DNA of 64,000 nucleotides from NORP181 sp047623555 (GCA_047623555.1 JBLHMP010000007.1:6089-70088), one strand, 5' to 3'; shown: positions 36,787-45,727, numbered from the stretch's first letter. Notes: generated by a model not told the origin, from the sequence alone. Numbers and translations are program-made.

Positions 36787-38829
36787 CTAACCCGCGGCGC
36801 GCAGAACGTCCAGAAACGCCGCGCCAAACCGCTCGGCGCGACGCTCGCCCACGACATGTTCGATGCCGCGCGCATCATCGGCGCGCAATTTCGCCACGCG
36901 GGCCAGTTGCGAGGCCGAACAACTAAGCGGTTTTTCGCCCCCACCTTCGCCACGCGTCAACGCTCTCTGCACTTCAAGCAATTGATCATAAACATTGCCA
37001 GCCTCGCGCCCGGCCAGTTTGCGCCGTGCCGGATGCACCACCTTGACTGCACCATTGATGATCTCAAGGAACATCGCACCATAGCGTTCAAGCTTTTTTG
37101 CGCCAACGCCGCTAATCCCTGCCATGCCATCCAGATCCGCAGGCCGGGTTTCGGCCATTTCGATCAGCGTGCGGTCGGTGAAAATCACATAGGCCGGAAC
37201 CCGCCCGGCTTCGGCCAGCCCCCGACGTTTGGCTTTTAGGGCCGACAACAACGGCGCATCCTCGTCTGACACCAGCGACTTAACCGCCGGTCGGCGCCCA
37301 GAAGCTTTGCGGATCGTGTCACGGCGCAACATGATGATGGCCTCGTCGCGCAAAATCGGGCGGGCGGCGTCGGTCATGCGCAGCGCGCCGTGACGTTCCG
37401 GATCGGGTCGGATCAAATCATGGCCCATCATTTGCCGGAAAACAGCCTCCCATTGGCGTTTTTCATATTCCGTCCCGACACCAAAAGTCGGCAGTTGATT
37501 GTGCCGACGCGCAATCACTTTGTTGGTTTCGTTCCCAACTAGAATGTCGATCAGATGCCCCGCGCCAAACCATTCTTCTGTACGCAAAATAGCCGACAAT
37601 GCTTTGCGTACTGCCGTGGTTCCGTCAAACACATCGGGGGGCGTGTCGCACAGATCGCAATTGCCACAGGGTTCGGTTTCTTCGCCAAAATAGCCAAGCA
37701 GGTTAATGCGGCGACACTGCAACGCTTCGGCCAATCCCAACAACGCATTCAACCGCGCATGATCTGCGGATCGGCGTTCTGGCGGCGCCAGGCCTTCGTC
37801 AATCTGGCTGCGGCGCAGGCGAATATCTTCGGCGCCAAACAGGGTTAACGTTTCCGCCGGCGCGCTGTCCCGTCCTGAACGGCCAATTTCCTGATAATAA
37901 CTCTCGATGCTTTTGGGCAGGTCGGCATGCGCGACCCAACGAATGTCGGGTTTGTCGATCCCCATGCCAAAGGCCACCGTGGCCACCACGATTAACCCAT
38001 CCTCGCGGGCAAATCGGGTTTCGACAATGCGCCGATCTTCGGCGTCCATCCCACCGTGATAATGGCAGGCACTGTGCCCGGCTTCTCGCAACCCCGCCGC
38101 GAGCGCTTCGGTCTTGGCACGGGTGCCGCAATAGACAATCCCCGCCTGCCCTTTGCGCGCCGCTGCAAAGTCCAGAATTTGACGGCGCGGCGAATCCTTA
38201 GAGGCAAATGCCAGATGAATGTTTGGCCGATCGAACCCATGCAAAAACTTACGCGGCGGCATGCCATCAAACAGTTTTTCAACGATCTCGTCTTGGGTTT
38301 CCGCATCCGCAGTGGCGGTAAAAGCCGCCAACGGCACATCCAACGCCTTCCGCAAGGCTCCTATACGTAAATAATCTGGCCGGAAATCATGCCCCCACTG
38401 GCTGACACAATGCGCCTCATCCACGGCGATCATCTTGACATTGATACGGCGCAACATGCCCATTGCCGACCCGGCGGCAAGGCGCTCGGGCGCCATATAA
38501 AGCAGCTTTAACTTTCCAGCTTCCAGCGACTCCCACACGGCGTCAGTTTCTTCGGGGGTATTGCCTGATGTCAGCGCCCCGGCACATACCCCGGCCTCTT
38601 GCAGGGCGCGCACCTGGTCGCGCATCAATGCTATTAACGGTGAAATCACCACCGTCACGCCCTCGCGCATCAACGCCGGGAGCTGAAAACACAGGGATTT
38701 ACCGCCGCCCGTCGGCATAATCGCCAACACGTTCTGCCCCTCGGCGACTGCATCAACAATCTCTTCCTGACCGGGGCGAAACGCATCGAATCCGAAAACA
38801 TCGCGCAAAAGCGGTGCAGCGCCAGTCAT
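36787..38829 (-). CDS. recQ: ATP-dependent DNA helicase RecQ
   Basis: A 680-residue 3'-5' helicase with Walker A PTGGGKS (K44), DEAH in AVDEAHCVSQWGHDFRPDY, the QEIGRSGRD motif VI, a zinc-binding cluster with CGNCDLC, a winged-helix RQC domain, an HRDC domain near 525-600 and a further helical repeat at the C terminus. It works in RecF-type recombination and replication-fork repair. The Shine-Dalgarno sequence is weak. Confidence 0.96.
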   Translation of the reverse strand: MTGAAPLLRDVFGFDAFRPGQEEIVDAVAEGQNVLAIMPTGGGKSLCFQLPALMREGVTVVISPLIALMRDQVRALQEAGVCAGALTSGNTPEETDAVWESLEAGKLKLLYMAPERLAAGSAMGMLRRINVKMIAVDEAHCVSQWGHDFRPDYLRIGALRKALDVPLAAFTATADAETQDEIVEKLFDGMPPRKFLHGFDRPNIHLAFASKDSPRRQILDFAAARKGQAGIVYCGTRAKTEALAAGLREAGHSACHYHGGMDAEDRRIVETRFAREDGLIVVATVAFGMGIDKPDIRWVAHADLPKSIESYYQEIGRSGRDSAPAETLTLFGAEDIRLRRSQIDEGLAPPERRSADHARLNALLGLAEALQCRRINLLGYFGEETEPCGNCDLCDTPPDVFDGTTAVRKALSAILRTEEWFGAGHLIDILVGNETNKVIARRHNQLPTFGVGTEYEKRQWEAVFRQMMGHDLIRPDPERHGALRMTDAARPILRDEAIIMLRRDTIRKASGRRPAVKSLVSDEDAPLLSALKAKRRGLAEAGRVPAYVIFTDRTLIEMAETRPADLDGMAGISGVGAKKLERYGAMFLEIINGAVKVVHPARRKLAGREAGNVYDQLLEVQRALTRGEGGGEKPLSCSASQLARVAKLRADDARGIEHVVGERRAERFGAAFLDVLRAAG

Positions 38830-38922
38830 AGCGGGGGGCCTCGTCTAAAATTTTATCAAACTGCTCTTACTGCGCACATTCACACACTAAGATTCGGGGG
38901 ACAAGAGGGCAGGAACCCTCAA

Positions 38923-38943
38923 TTCTTCTCGTCACAAATACCT
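38923..38943 (+). repeat. Half copy of the dispersed intergenic motif
   Basis: This 21-base copy begins TTCTTCTCGTCACAA and ends AATACCT, without the CCGCCGGAGGC half. It lies between recQ and the 3' end of the yggT gene. Confidence 0.7.
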
Positions 38944-38966
38944 AAAAACAACGTCAGCGGCATACT

Positions 38967-39254
38967 TTAGTAGAACGCCGCGATATTGTTCGCCAGAATA
39001 ATTCGCGCCGCGAACACCCCAAGCAACACAACAAGCGGCGCCAGATCGATGCCCTGCATTTGCGGCAGCACTCGGCGGATCGGCCCATACAAAGGTTCCA
39101 GAACCCTGTTTAGACCGTACCAGATCTGCGCAACCAATTGTTGGCGCGTATTCAGGATCTGAAAGTTGATCAGCCAGCTCATGATCACATGGGCAATGAT
39201 AAAGAACCAAACAATATTCAGGATCATCATCAATATTTCGAACAGCGACTGCAT
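38967..39254 (-). CDS. YggT family membrane protein
   Basis: A 95-residue inner-membrane protein with two hydrophobic segments (about 8-30 and 70-92) flanking the conserved LINFQILNTRQQLVAQIW and LEPLYGPIRRVLPQ. AAGGA seven bases before the ATG at 39254 gives MQSLFEIL, the usual family start; the ATG at 39269 is less likely. YggT proteins are linked to osmotic tolerance and cell division in some bacteria. Confidence 0.9.
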   Translation of the reverse strand: MQSLFEILMMILNIVWFFIIAHVIMSWLINFQILNTRQQLVAQIWYGLNRVLEPLYGPIRRVLPQMQGIDLAPLVVLLGVFAARIILANNIAAFY

Positions 39255-39391
39255 CTGCGTTTCCTTCATAAGATTTCCAATGACCTAAGGGCCACGCCGT
39301 CAAAGAGCAAGAGCATCACCAAGTTGCCGCGAGGTTGCCGTTGACGTCAATTAAATCACGGCCATCTGTTGCACAACCAAGGAGACCCCAG

Positions 39392-39940
39392 ATGTTCCCG
39401 TTTGTCCGCCTGATCAAAGATATGGTCATCGCCACTCGTCTGCCCCCGATCGGGCTCGCTGACACCCATATTTCGCAGCATCGGTGCTGGCCGTGGGATC
39501 TGGACATGATGTTAGAACTGAACAATGGCCGCACATTGACGCTCTATGATCTGGGCCGGTTCATGGCGGCGCATCGGGTGGGTCTGTTCCGCGCCCTGCA
39601 CCGCAATAAATGGAGCATGACAATGGCGGGCAGCATTCCCCGCTATCGCCGCCGCATTCGTGGCTTTGAACCGTTTGAAATGCGCAGCCGGATACTGTGT
39701 TGGGATGACAAATTCCTGTATCTTGAACAATCCATGTGGAAACGTGATGGCCAATGCGCCAGCCATGTGGTGATGCGGGCGGCCGTGACCGATAAAAACG
39801 GCATTGTTGCACCGATACATGCCATTACGGCGATGGGGTACGGTGATACCACACCATTGCCGATGCCCGTTTGGGTTGCCGCCTGGTGCAAAGCCGAATC
39901 CATGCGCCCCTGGCCGCCAATGCAGGACACGCTTGCCTAA
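39392..39940 (+). CDS. Acyl-CoA thioesterase (hotdog fold, THEM6-like)
   Basis: A 182-residue hotdog-fold thioesterase. CWPWDLDMMLELNNGRTLTLYDLGRF carries the aspartate-to-asparagine stretch expected at the active site, and the rest follows the 4HBT-like pattern with YLEQSMWK on the central strand. AAGGAG seven bases before the ATG at 39392 sets the start. The natural acyl group is unknown. Confidence 0.85.
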   Translation: MFPFVRLIKDMVIATRLPPIGLADTHISQHRCWPWDLDMMLELNNGRTLTLYDLGRFMAAHRVGLFRALHRNKWSMTMAGSIPRYRRRIRGFEPFEMRSRILCWDDKFLYLEQSMWKRDGQCASHVVMRAAVTDKNGIVAPIHAITAMGYGDTTPLPMPVWVAAWCKAESMRPWPPMQDTLA

Positions 39941-39986
39941 AGGTACATTTGACTGTCATATCGTCCTAATAACGATGGGGACGGAC

Positions 39987-41357
39987 ATGGCAGAAATTTC
40001 CGCGCGCAAGCGTATTTGGGGCTGGTATTTCTTTGATTGGGCCAGCCAGCCGTATCACACGCTTTTGGTCACATTCATTTTTGGACCGTTTTTTGCCGGC
40101 GTCGCTGCCGACTATTATCTGAGCATGGGTGTCGCAGATGAGGCCGCCAAGGCCCAGGCGCAAACCCTTTGGGCCTGGGGCATGGCCGCTGCCGGGATCG
40201 CGATTGCGATTGGTGCGCCGTTGCTGGGTGCCATGGCTGACACATTTGGCCGCAGGCGACCCTGGATCGTTGGGTTTTCAATCATGTATGTGCTGGGGTC
40301 CGCGTTGCTGTGGTTCACAGCCCCTGATGGGTCCAACCTCTATATGATGCTGGCGGTATTCGCCTTTGGCTTTATCGGTGCAGAATACGCATTGATTTTC
40401 ATCAACTCGCAATTGCCCGACCTTGGCAGTGACGAAGAAGTCGGCGAGATTTCCGGCTCTGGTTTTGCATTTGGCTATATTGGTGGACTTGTTGCATTGA
40501 TTGTCCTGCTGCTGTTCTTTGTCGAACAGGGCAACGGTAAAACGCTGGTGGGTGTTGACCCCGGCTTTGGTCTGTTAAACGCCGAAACCCGCGAAGGCAC
40601 CCGCGCAGTTGGACCCATTACTGCGCTTTGGTTCATTGTGTTCATGATCCCCTATTTTCGCTGGGTCCATGATCCTGATCGCTCCGAAAGCCGTGGCACG
40701 GTGCGCCAAGCGCTGGCCTTGCTAGGCAATTCACTGCGCAATCTGAAAAACCGGATCAGCCTGTCGGCCTATCTGCTGGGGTCAATGTTCTATCGCGATG
40801 CGCTGAACGGGCTTTATACATTCGGCGGCATTTATGCCAAAGTTGTTCTGGACTGGTCGATTCCGCAAATCGGTATTTTTGGTATTCTCGGCGCTAGTTC
40901 GGCGGCGCTATTTTGTTGGATTGGTGGCAAGCTGGACAAAAGATTTGGGCCAAAACCGGTTATTATAACCGCGATTTGGGTGCTGATGCTGGTCTGTTTT
41001 GTGGTCATCAACATGTCCCGTGATTCCATCTTTGGCATTGCTCTTCCGGAGGGTTCCACGCTTCCTGATACGATCTTTTTGGGATGTGGCATGTTGATCG
41101 GCGGCATGGGCGGAGTGTTGCAATCCGCCAGCCGGTCGTTGATGGTACGCCATACAGACCCCAAAGCCCCAACCGAGAGCTTTGGCTTATATGGTCTGTC
41201 AGGGCGCGCCACCTCGTTTATTGCGCCAATCTTAATTGGCCTGATGACAACCATAACCGGGAGCGCGCGCCTCGGCGTGTCGCCGGTGATCTTGCTTTTC
41301 GCCATCGGGTTGATCCTGCTAATATGGGTCAAACCACAAGGGGACCAAGCTGCATGA
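39987..41357 (+). CDS. MFS transporter, UMF1/Atg22-like family
   Basis: A 456-residue carrier with about twelve membrane helices. WGWYFFDWASQPYHTLL at the N terminus, MADTFGRRRPW in the first cytoplasmic loop and LQSASRSLMVR in the second half are typical of the UMF1 group related to vacuolar Atg22 amino-acid effluxers. GGGGAC lies seven bases upstream. It overlaps mepA by ATGA, so the two are translated together. Substrate unknown. Confidence 0.88.
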   Translation: MAEISARKRIWGWYFFDWASQPYHTLLVTFIFGPFFAGVAADYYLSMGVADEAAKAQAQTLWAWGMAAAGIAIAIGAPLLGAMADTFGRRRPWIVGFSIMYVLGSALLWFTAPDGSNLYMMLAVFAFGFIGAEYALIFINSQLPDLGSDEEVGEISGSGFAFGYIGGLVALIVLLLFFVEQGNGKTLVGVDPGFGLLNAETREGTRAVGPITALWFIVFMIPYFRWVHDPDRSESRGTVRQALALLGNSLRNLKNRISLSAYLLGSMFYRDALNGLYTFGGIYAKVVLDWSIPQIGIFGILGASSAALFCWIGGKLDKRFGPKPVIITAIWVLMLVCFVVINMSRDSIFGIALPEGSTLPDTIFLGCGMLIGGMGGVLQSASRSLMVRHTDPKAPTESFGLYGLSGRATSFIAPILIGLMTTITGSARLGVSPVILLFAIGLILLIWVKPQGDQAA

Positions 41358-42229
41358 GCTATAAGCGCCTGATTGCCTGTCTGATCTTAGCGCTTAGCCT
41401 TGGCGTTCCCGCCAGCGCCGAGACTTTGGCCAAACAGCTATTTGGCGCAAAGGGCATGGGGTCTCATCAAGAGGCACGCCCCTATGGCAGCTATGCCAAG
41501 GGCTGCGTCGCCGGGGCCGTTCAACTGCCTGAAACCGGCCCGACATGGCAGGCGATGCGCCTGTCACGAAACCGCAATTGGGGCCACCCGCAGATGATTG
41601 ATTTCATTGGTGATATTAGCAAATTTGCCGCCAGACAACCGGGCTGGAAAGGGCTGTATATCGGCGATATCAGCCAGCCGCGTGGCGGGCCAATGTTGTC
41701 CGGGCATCGCAGTCACCAGATTGGTCTGGACGCTGATATCTGGATGTTGCCCACATCACGCATCGACCTGAGTGCGAAACAGCGCGAAGGTATTTCGCCC
41801 ATTTCCACGCGCCGGGCCAATGGCGCCTATGTCAACAATAACTGGAGCTCGGCGCATCACCAGATTTTGCGCGCCGCGGCCAAAGACAAACGTGTTGCGC
41901 GGATTTTTGTGTTTCCCGGTGCCAAGGTGCAGATGTGTAATGACGAAAAAGGCAACCGCAAATGGCTGCGTAAAATCAGGCCATGGTGGGGGCATCACTA
42001 TCATTTCCACGTGCGGCTGGAATGCCCCAGAGGGATGAAAGGCTGCGAAAATCAGGCGGCCCCGCCCCCCGGTGACGGCTGCGCCGACGCGCAAAAATGG
42101 GTGAATGATATCCTGAATCCGCCGCGCCCGAAAAAGGCAGACCCTAACGCGCCAAAACCCAAACCCCGGCGCGAATATGTGCTGTCAGATTTACCCAATC
42201 AATGCGTCTCAGTTTTACAGTCCAACTAA
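41354..42229 (+). CDS. mepA: Penicillin-insensitive murein endopeptidase MepA
   Basis: A 291-residue exported metallopeptidase. The signal peptide ends near residue 22 (PASA/ET). Zinc ligands H121 and D128 lie in SGHRSHQIGLDADIW and the third histidine in HYHFHVRL. MepA cuts D-Ala-meso-DAP cross-links. The C-terminal tail is rich in Pro and Lys (PPRPKKADPNAPKPKPRR), perhaps to bind the wall. Its last 28 bases overlap the next gene in another frame. Confidence 0.95.
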   Translation: MSYKRLIACLILALSLGVPASAETLAKQLFGAKGMGSHQEARPYGSYAKGCVAGAVQLPETGPTWQAMRLSRNRNWGHPQMIDFIGDISKFAARQPGWKGLYIGDISQPRGGPMLSGHRSHQIGLDADIWMLPTSRIDLSAKQREGISPISTRRANGAYVNNNWSSAHHQILRAAAKDKRVARIFVFPGAKVQMCNDEKGNRKWLRKIRPWWGHHYHFHVRLECPRGMKGCENQAAPPPGDGCADAQKWVNDILNPPRPKKADPNAPKPKPRREYVLSDLPNQCVSVLQSN

Positions 42230-43086
42230 TTGCCACCCTGATCCTTGTCTGTACTTCTGCCCTGGCCGATGCGCCAAAGGCCGAATACTTGGGCAGTTTT
42301 CGGTGGCAAATAGACAAACCCTGGTTTGGTGGATTCTCAGGAATCGAACTGTCGCCAGACGGTCAAAGCATGACCGTCATCAGTGACCGCGGCAAGATTC
42401 TGACCACAAGGATCACGCGCAAAGACGGCAAGATCACGGCCATCATTCCGGGCCCCCTCCGGCAGCTTAAATCAGGCAGTGGCACATATCTGAAAGGCAA
42501 AGCCGCCGATTCCGAAGGCATCGCCATAGCCGCGGACGGCACGATCTATGTCTCGTTTGAAGGCGTGCACCGCGTGTTGCGTTATGCAGCGCCGGACGAC
42601 AGCGCTAAACCACTTAACCGCGCAAAAGCGTTTCGGTCCCTGCCTTTCAACGGATCACTTGAGGCGCTGGCCATTGATCAGCACGGGCAATTATACACAG
42701 TACCAGAATACGCTCTGGACAGTAGCGGCAACATTCAGGTCTATCGCTGGACATCGGGCAAATGGACAAGCCCGTTTTCGTTGCCCGCCAACGGCGATTT
42801 TCACCCCGTCGGCGCCGATTTTGGCCCCGATGGCCGGTTTTACCTGTTGGAACGTGCGTTTGGTGTTTTGGGGTTCCGCAGCCGCCTGCGCCGTTGGGAT
42901 TTCACCAAAACCAGCGCCCAAAACGAACAGACGCTTTTGCAGACCTCCCCCATGACCCACGACAACCTCGAAGGCCTATCGATCTGGCGCGACAGCACCG
43001 GGCGTTTGCGGGCCACGATGATTTCGGATGACAATTTTATGTTCTTTCAACGCACCGAACTGGTCGAATATGCCTTAACAGAATAG
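42202..43086 (+). CDS. Esterase-like activity of phytase family protein
   Basis: A 294-residue exported beta-propeller protein. The signal peptide (to about residue 22, SALA/DA) needs the start at 42202, so the 28-base overlap with mepA is real and suggests translational coupling, because no Shine-Dalgarno sequence is visible. Repeated blade motifs (GFSGIELSPDGQSMTVISDRG, KAADSEGIAIAADGTIYVSFEG) and a C-terminal DNLEGLSIW match the phytase-like domain. Activity is unproven. Confidence 0.85.
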   Translation: MRLSFTVQLIATLILVCTSALADAPKAEYLGSFRWQIDKPWFGGFSGIELSPDGQSMTVISDRGKILTTRITRKDGKITAIIPGPLRQLKSGSGTYLKGKAADSEGIAIAADGTIYVSFEGVHRVLRYAAPDDSAKPLNRAKAFRSLPFNGSLEALAIDQHGQLYTVPEYALDSSGNIQVYRWTSGKWTSPFSLPANGDFHPVGADFGPDGRFYLLERAFGVLGFRSRLRRWDFTKTSAQNEQTLLQTSPMTHDNLEGLSIWRDSTGRLRATMISDDNFMFFQRTELVEYALTE

Positions 43087-43182
43087 CTTGCCTAACCGCC
43101 AACAACAGGTTAGCAGCGCCCTTGCTCGTCCGCTCTGGACCAGCCAAGTCGCCGCAACCTTGTTAAAAACGGGCATATAAAT

Positions 43183-43821
43183 ATGACACGTATCCACCTT
43201 CCCGGCATTATTGCCATGGCCGCCATCGTTGTGGCCTCAAACATCCTTGTTCAATTCCTCATCCTTGACGGGCTTTTGACCTGGGGTGCCTTTACCTATC
43301 CATTGGCCTTTTTGGTCACCGACGTGATGAACCGTGTTTACGGCGTCGGCCCAGCGCGAAAAGTTGTGTTGGCCGGTTTTGTCACTGGCATTATCTGCTC
43401 ACTAATCGGCAGCCAGATCATGCTGGAATACGGCCCCGCCGTGCCTCTGCGCATTGCAGTCGGGTCGGGCATCGCCTTTCTTGTCGCGCAAATGACCGAC
43501 ATCACCGTGTTCAACCGCCTGCGCGGTGGCCGCTGGTGGCGCGCGCCTTTGGTCTCAACACTGGTCGGATCGGCCCTTGATACGGCGCTGTTCTTTACCA
43601 TCGCATTCTCGGCCTCGATCGCCCTGTTCGGCGCGGGCGCAGATTCAGCCATTAGCTGGTCATGGGACGTTGTGCCGTTCATGAACGTCGGCCCACTGGT
43701 GCCACTATGGGTAACGCTGGCCGTTGCCGATTGGCTGGTAAAACTGTCCCTCGCGCTGATCGCGCTGATCCCGTTCCGCCTGATTGTTGCGCATATCGGG
43801 CGCGAAAACAGTACCCCCTAA
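43183..43821 (+). CDS. Queuosine precursor transporter (YhhQ/VUT family)
   Basis: A 212-residue membrane protein with about six helices. AFTYPLAFLVTDVMNRVYG is the diagnostic motif of VUT/YhhQ transporters, and the middle ITVFNRLRG and WWRAPLVSTLVGSALDTALFF also fit. YhhQ imports preQ0 and preQ1 for queuosine tRNA modification. No queuosine synthesis genes are in the window. The ribosome site is weak. Confidence 0.92.
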   Translation: MTRIHLPGIIAMAAIVVASNILVQFLILDGLLTWGAFTYPLAFLVTDVMNRVYGVGPARKVVLAGFVTGIICSLIGSQIMLEYGPAVPLRIAVGSGIAFLVAQMTDITVFNRLRGGRWWRAPLVSTLVGSALDTALFFTIAFSASIALFGAGADSAISWSWDVVPFMNVGPLVPLWVTLAVADWLVKLSLALIALIPFRLIVAHIGRENSTP

Positions 43822-43895
43822 AGAAAATGTTTGGTGATTTACCCAAGCCGTGCAAAGCTGAAAGTGAGTTCAACAAATGTAAAGGAGGTGATCCA

Positions 43896-43952
43896 GTGTC
43901 AAGAAAGGTATTGGAGCGAGGTGTCGGAACAGGTTACGAGGCACGCCGATAA
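43896..43952 (+). CDS. 18-residue mini-protein or leader peptide
   Basis: GTG at 43896 opens MSRKVLERGVGTGYEARR and ends with TAA at 43950-43952. GGAGG lies seven bases upstream within a Shine-Dalgarno match far longer than normal. The peptide is basic at both ends and I do not recognise it. The regulatory setting suggests a leader peptide, but a stable small protein is possible. Confidence 0.5.
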   Translation: MSRKVLERGVGTGYEARR

Positions 43953-44029
43953 GGCAGCCCTTGGCGGCAACGCCACGTAACACGATCTGGTGAAGGTCCA
44001 TTTTGACCCCACCTCCGAAAAACTTTCTC

Positions 44030-44063
44030 AAAGGGCCGCCCCGGCAACAGGGTGGCCCTTTTT
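44030..44063 (+). terminator. Strong intrinsic terminator before arfB
   Basis: A 12-bp stem (44030-44041 AAAGGGCCGCCC with 44050-44061 GGGTGGCCCTTT, one G-U pair) has an 8-base loop and ends in five T residues (44059-44063). It ends the mini-ORF transcript 48 bases before the arfB start. Confidence 0.9.
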
Positions 44064-44111
44064 GCTATCCCGGCATTGTTCGCCAGGGGGCGGATGCGGT
44101 AAACGATACCC

Positions 44112-44531
44112 ATGTTACGGATCAACGACTCTATTTCCCTGCAAGACTGGGAACTCAGCGAAAGCTTTATGCGCGCCTCTGGCCCCGGCGGGCAGAACGT
44201 CAACAAAGTCTCGTCAGCGGTTGAATTGCGGTTTGAAGCCGCGCGCTCTCCGTCTCTGACCGACCCAATCAAAACCCGGCTGAAACGCCTCGCCGGTCGC
44301 CGCTGGAACCGCGAAGGCGCCATCGTCATCCAATGCGACGAAACCCGCTCCCAAACCCGCAACCGCGACATAGCCCAGCAACGGTTGGTCGAATTGATCA
44401 CGCGCGCGCTGTACGTGCAAAAGCGCCGCATTTCCACCAAACCCACTAAAGGGTCGGTGCGGAGGCGGTTGGATGGGAAAAAAGCCCGCGGGGATATTAA
44501 GGTGCTGAGGGGACGGGTTGGCGACGATTAA
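44112..44531 (+). CDS. arfB: Ribosome rescue peptidyl-tRNA hydrolase ArfB
   Basis: A 139-residue release-factor-like protein with the catalytic GGQ at 26-28 (GPGGQNVNKVSSAVELRF) and a long basic C-terminal tail (QKRRISTKPTKGSVRRRLDGKKARGD) that inserts in the empty mRNA channel of stalled ribosomes. It frees peptides from ribosomes on non-stop mRNA. A terminator and mini-ORF precede it, which could control its expression. Confidence 0.95.
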   Translation: MLRINDSISLQDWELSESFMRASGPGGQNVNKVSSAVELRFEAARSPSLTDPIKTRLKRLAGRRWNREGAIVIQCDETRSQTRNRDIAQQRLVELITRALYVQKRRISTKPTKGSVRRRLDGKKARGDIKVLRGRVGDD

Positions 44532-44972
44532 TCGTGCTGTGTTTGTTCAACGGGCAAGTCATGACACGATATCGCCGCATTATTCGGCCAAATTGCAACA
44601 ATACGTTGAATTGGTAATGCGTCATTTGATGATTTTCTGAAGGATAAAATATGACCGTACTCATCAGGAATTTTCGCGAAAGCGAAGGCGGCGTAGCCGG
44701 ATTGACGCAATCCTTCAGGCATTTTTGCTAAACATCACTGTAGGAACCTAAAGCTCGATATTGCAGCTATTGCATAAACCGGGCCTCGCAAGGCGGGCCT
44801 AGTGAATGTTTCTGCAAGTGCCAGCAATACACCTGTTCGTTGGAAATTCACTCCCACAGACGTTCGCTATAGTTTTGCATAAATGTCAGAGAACGGCCAA
44901 GCCAATCACACGCCCTTGATCCTCCCAATCCGCCTGATATTCTGCTACCAAACACCTCAAAGGAACCATGAC
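44532..44972. other. 441-bp stretch without a recognisable gene
   Basis: No family match was seen on either strand. It contains a possible 26-codon ORF (44651-44731), a short inverted repeat GGATT/AATCC near 44700-44714, a GGGCC-rich hairpin near 44780-44800, and two copies of TTGCATAAA (near 44770 and 44875). The last part must hold the promoter of the SDR gene. A minus-strand frame at 44528-44722 looks like chance. Confidence 0.5.
44651..44731 (+). CDS. Possible 26-residue small ORF
   Basis: It begins MTVLIRNFRESEGG and ends RHFC. GAAGGA lies about seven bases upstream of the ATG. There is no family match and the composition is unremarkable, so this is only a candidate. Confidence 0.2.
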   Translation: MTVLIRNFRESEGGVAGLTQSFRHFC

Positions 44973-45719
44973 ATGAGACTGCAAGGCAAAACCGCAATCA
45001 TCACCGGGGGTGCATCTGGATTTGGCGCTGGAATGGTCCGCAAATTTATCGCCGAAGGCGCGCGCGTAATGATCGCTGACATCAACAGCGAGGCCGCGGC
45101 TGACATGGCGTCCGACCTCGGCGAACAGGCCATCGCCCAGACCACAGACGTCTCAAACGGTGCTTCGGTGCAGGCCATGGCAGACGCTGCCCTTGCCCAT
45201 TTCGGCCACCTCGACATCCTGATCAACAACGCCGGGGTCACGCATCTGCCAACCCCGCTGGATGAGGTCTCTGAGGATGATTTTGACCGGGTGTTCAACA
45301 TCAACATGAAATCCGTCTATCTCACCGCCCGCGCCCTTGTCCCGCATATGAAGCAACGCGAACAAGGCACGATCCTGAACATTGCCTCAACCGCCGGCGT
45401 GTCACCGCGCCCCAATCTGAACTGGTACAACGCCTCCAAAGGCTGGCTGATTACTGCGACCAAGACAATGGCCGTTGAACTCGCCCCCAAAGGCATCCGC
45501 GTCAACGCGCTGAATCCGGTGGCCGGCGAAACGCCATTGCTGAAATCCTTTATGGGCAAAGACACCCCGGAAATACGCGCCAAGTTCATTTCAACGATCC
45601 CCCTGGGCCGTTTTTCCACCCCCGAAGACATGGGCAACGCCGCCTGTTTCCTCTGCTCGGACGAGGCCAGCATGATCACCGGGGTCGCCATGGAAGTCGA
45701 TGGTGGCAGATGCATCTGA
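44973..45719 (+). CDS. SDR family oxidoreductase
   Basis: A 248-residue short-chain dehydrogenase with TGGASGFG (11-18) for NAD(P), NNAG at 85-88, and the catalytic set N111, S139, Y152 and K156 (WYNASKGW). It ends in the usual VDGGRCI. Members reduce ketones or oxidise secondary alcohols. AAGGAACC precedes the ATG at 44973, preferred to the upstream 44883. It is the first gene of a plus-strand catabolic-looking cluster. Confidence 0.93.
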   Translation: MRLQGKTAIITGGASGFGAGMVRKFIAEGARVMIADINSEAAADMASDLGEQAIAQTTDVSNGASVQAMADAALAHFGHLDILINNAGVTHLPTPLDEVSEDDFDRVFNINMKSVYLTARALVPHMKQREQGTILNIASTAGVSPRPNLNWYNASKGWLITATKTMAVELAPKGIRVNALNPVAGETPLLKSFMGKDTPEIRAKFISTIPLGRFSTPEDMGNAACFLCSDEASMITGVAMEVDGGRCI

Positions 45720-45727
45720 CCCCCAGT

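Larger units (their letters stand above)
43881..44063 (+). ncRNA. Candidate leader or small RNA with 16S-tail complement
   Basis: The stretch starts with AAAGGAGGTGATCCAG (43881-43896), complementary over 16 bases to the conserved end of alphaproteobacterial 16S rRNA. It continues with an 18-codon ORF, a CACCTCC at 44010-44016 that can pair with GGAGGTG at 43884-43890, a small GGTC/GACC hairpin (43996-44008), and a strong terminator at 44030-44063. It lies between the yhhQ-like gene and arfB, so it may be a regulatory leader of arfB or an independent small RNA. No promoter was identified. Confidence 0.55.

Noticed and set aside
43087..43182. Possible preQ1 riboswitch before the queuosine precursor transporter
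   Set aside because: A short CTAACC/GGTTAG hairpin is present but the preQ1 aptamer consensus could not be matched.
43881..43896. Fragment of a 16S rRNA gene on the minus strand
   Set aside because: Only 16 bases match and the next bases diverge at once; position before a start codon fits a ribosome site better.
44528..44722. 64-codon minus-strand frame in the arfB-SDR gap
   Set aside because: No family match, no ribosome site, and it overlaps the arfB stop.
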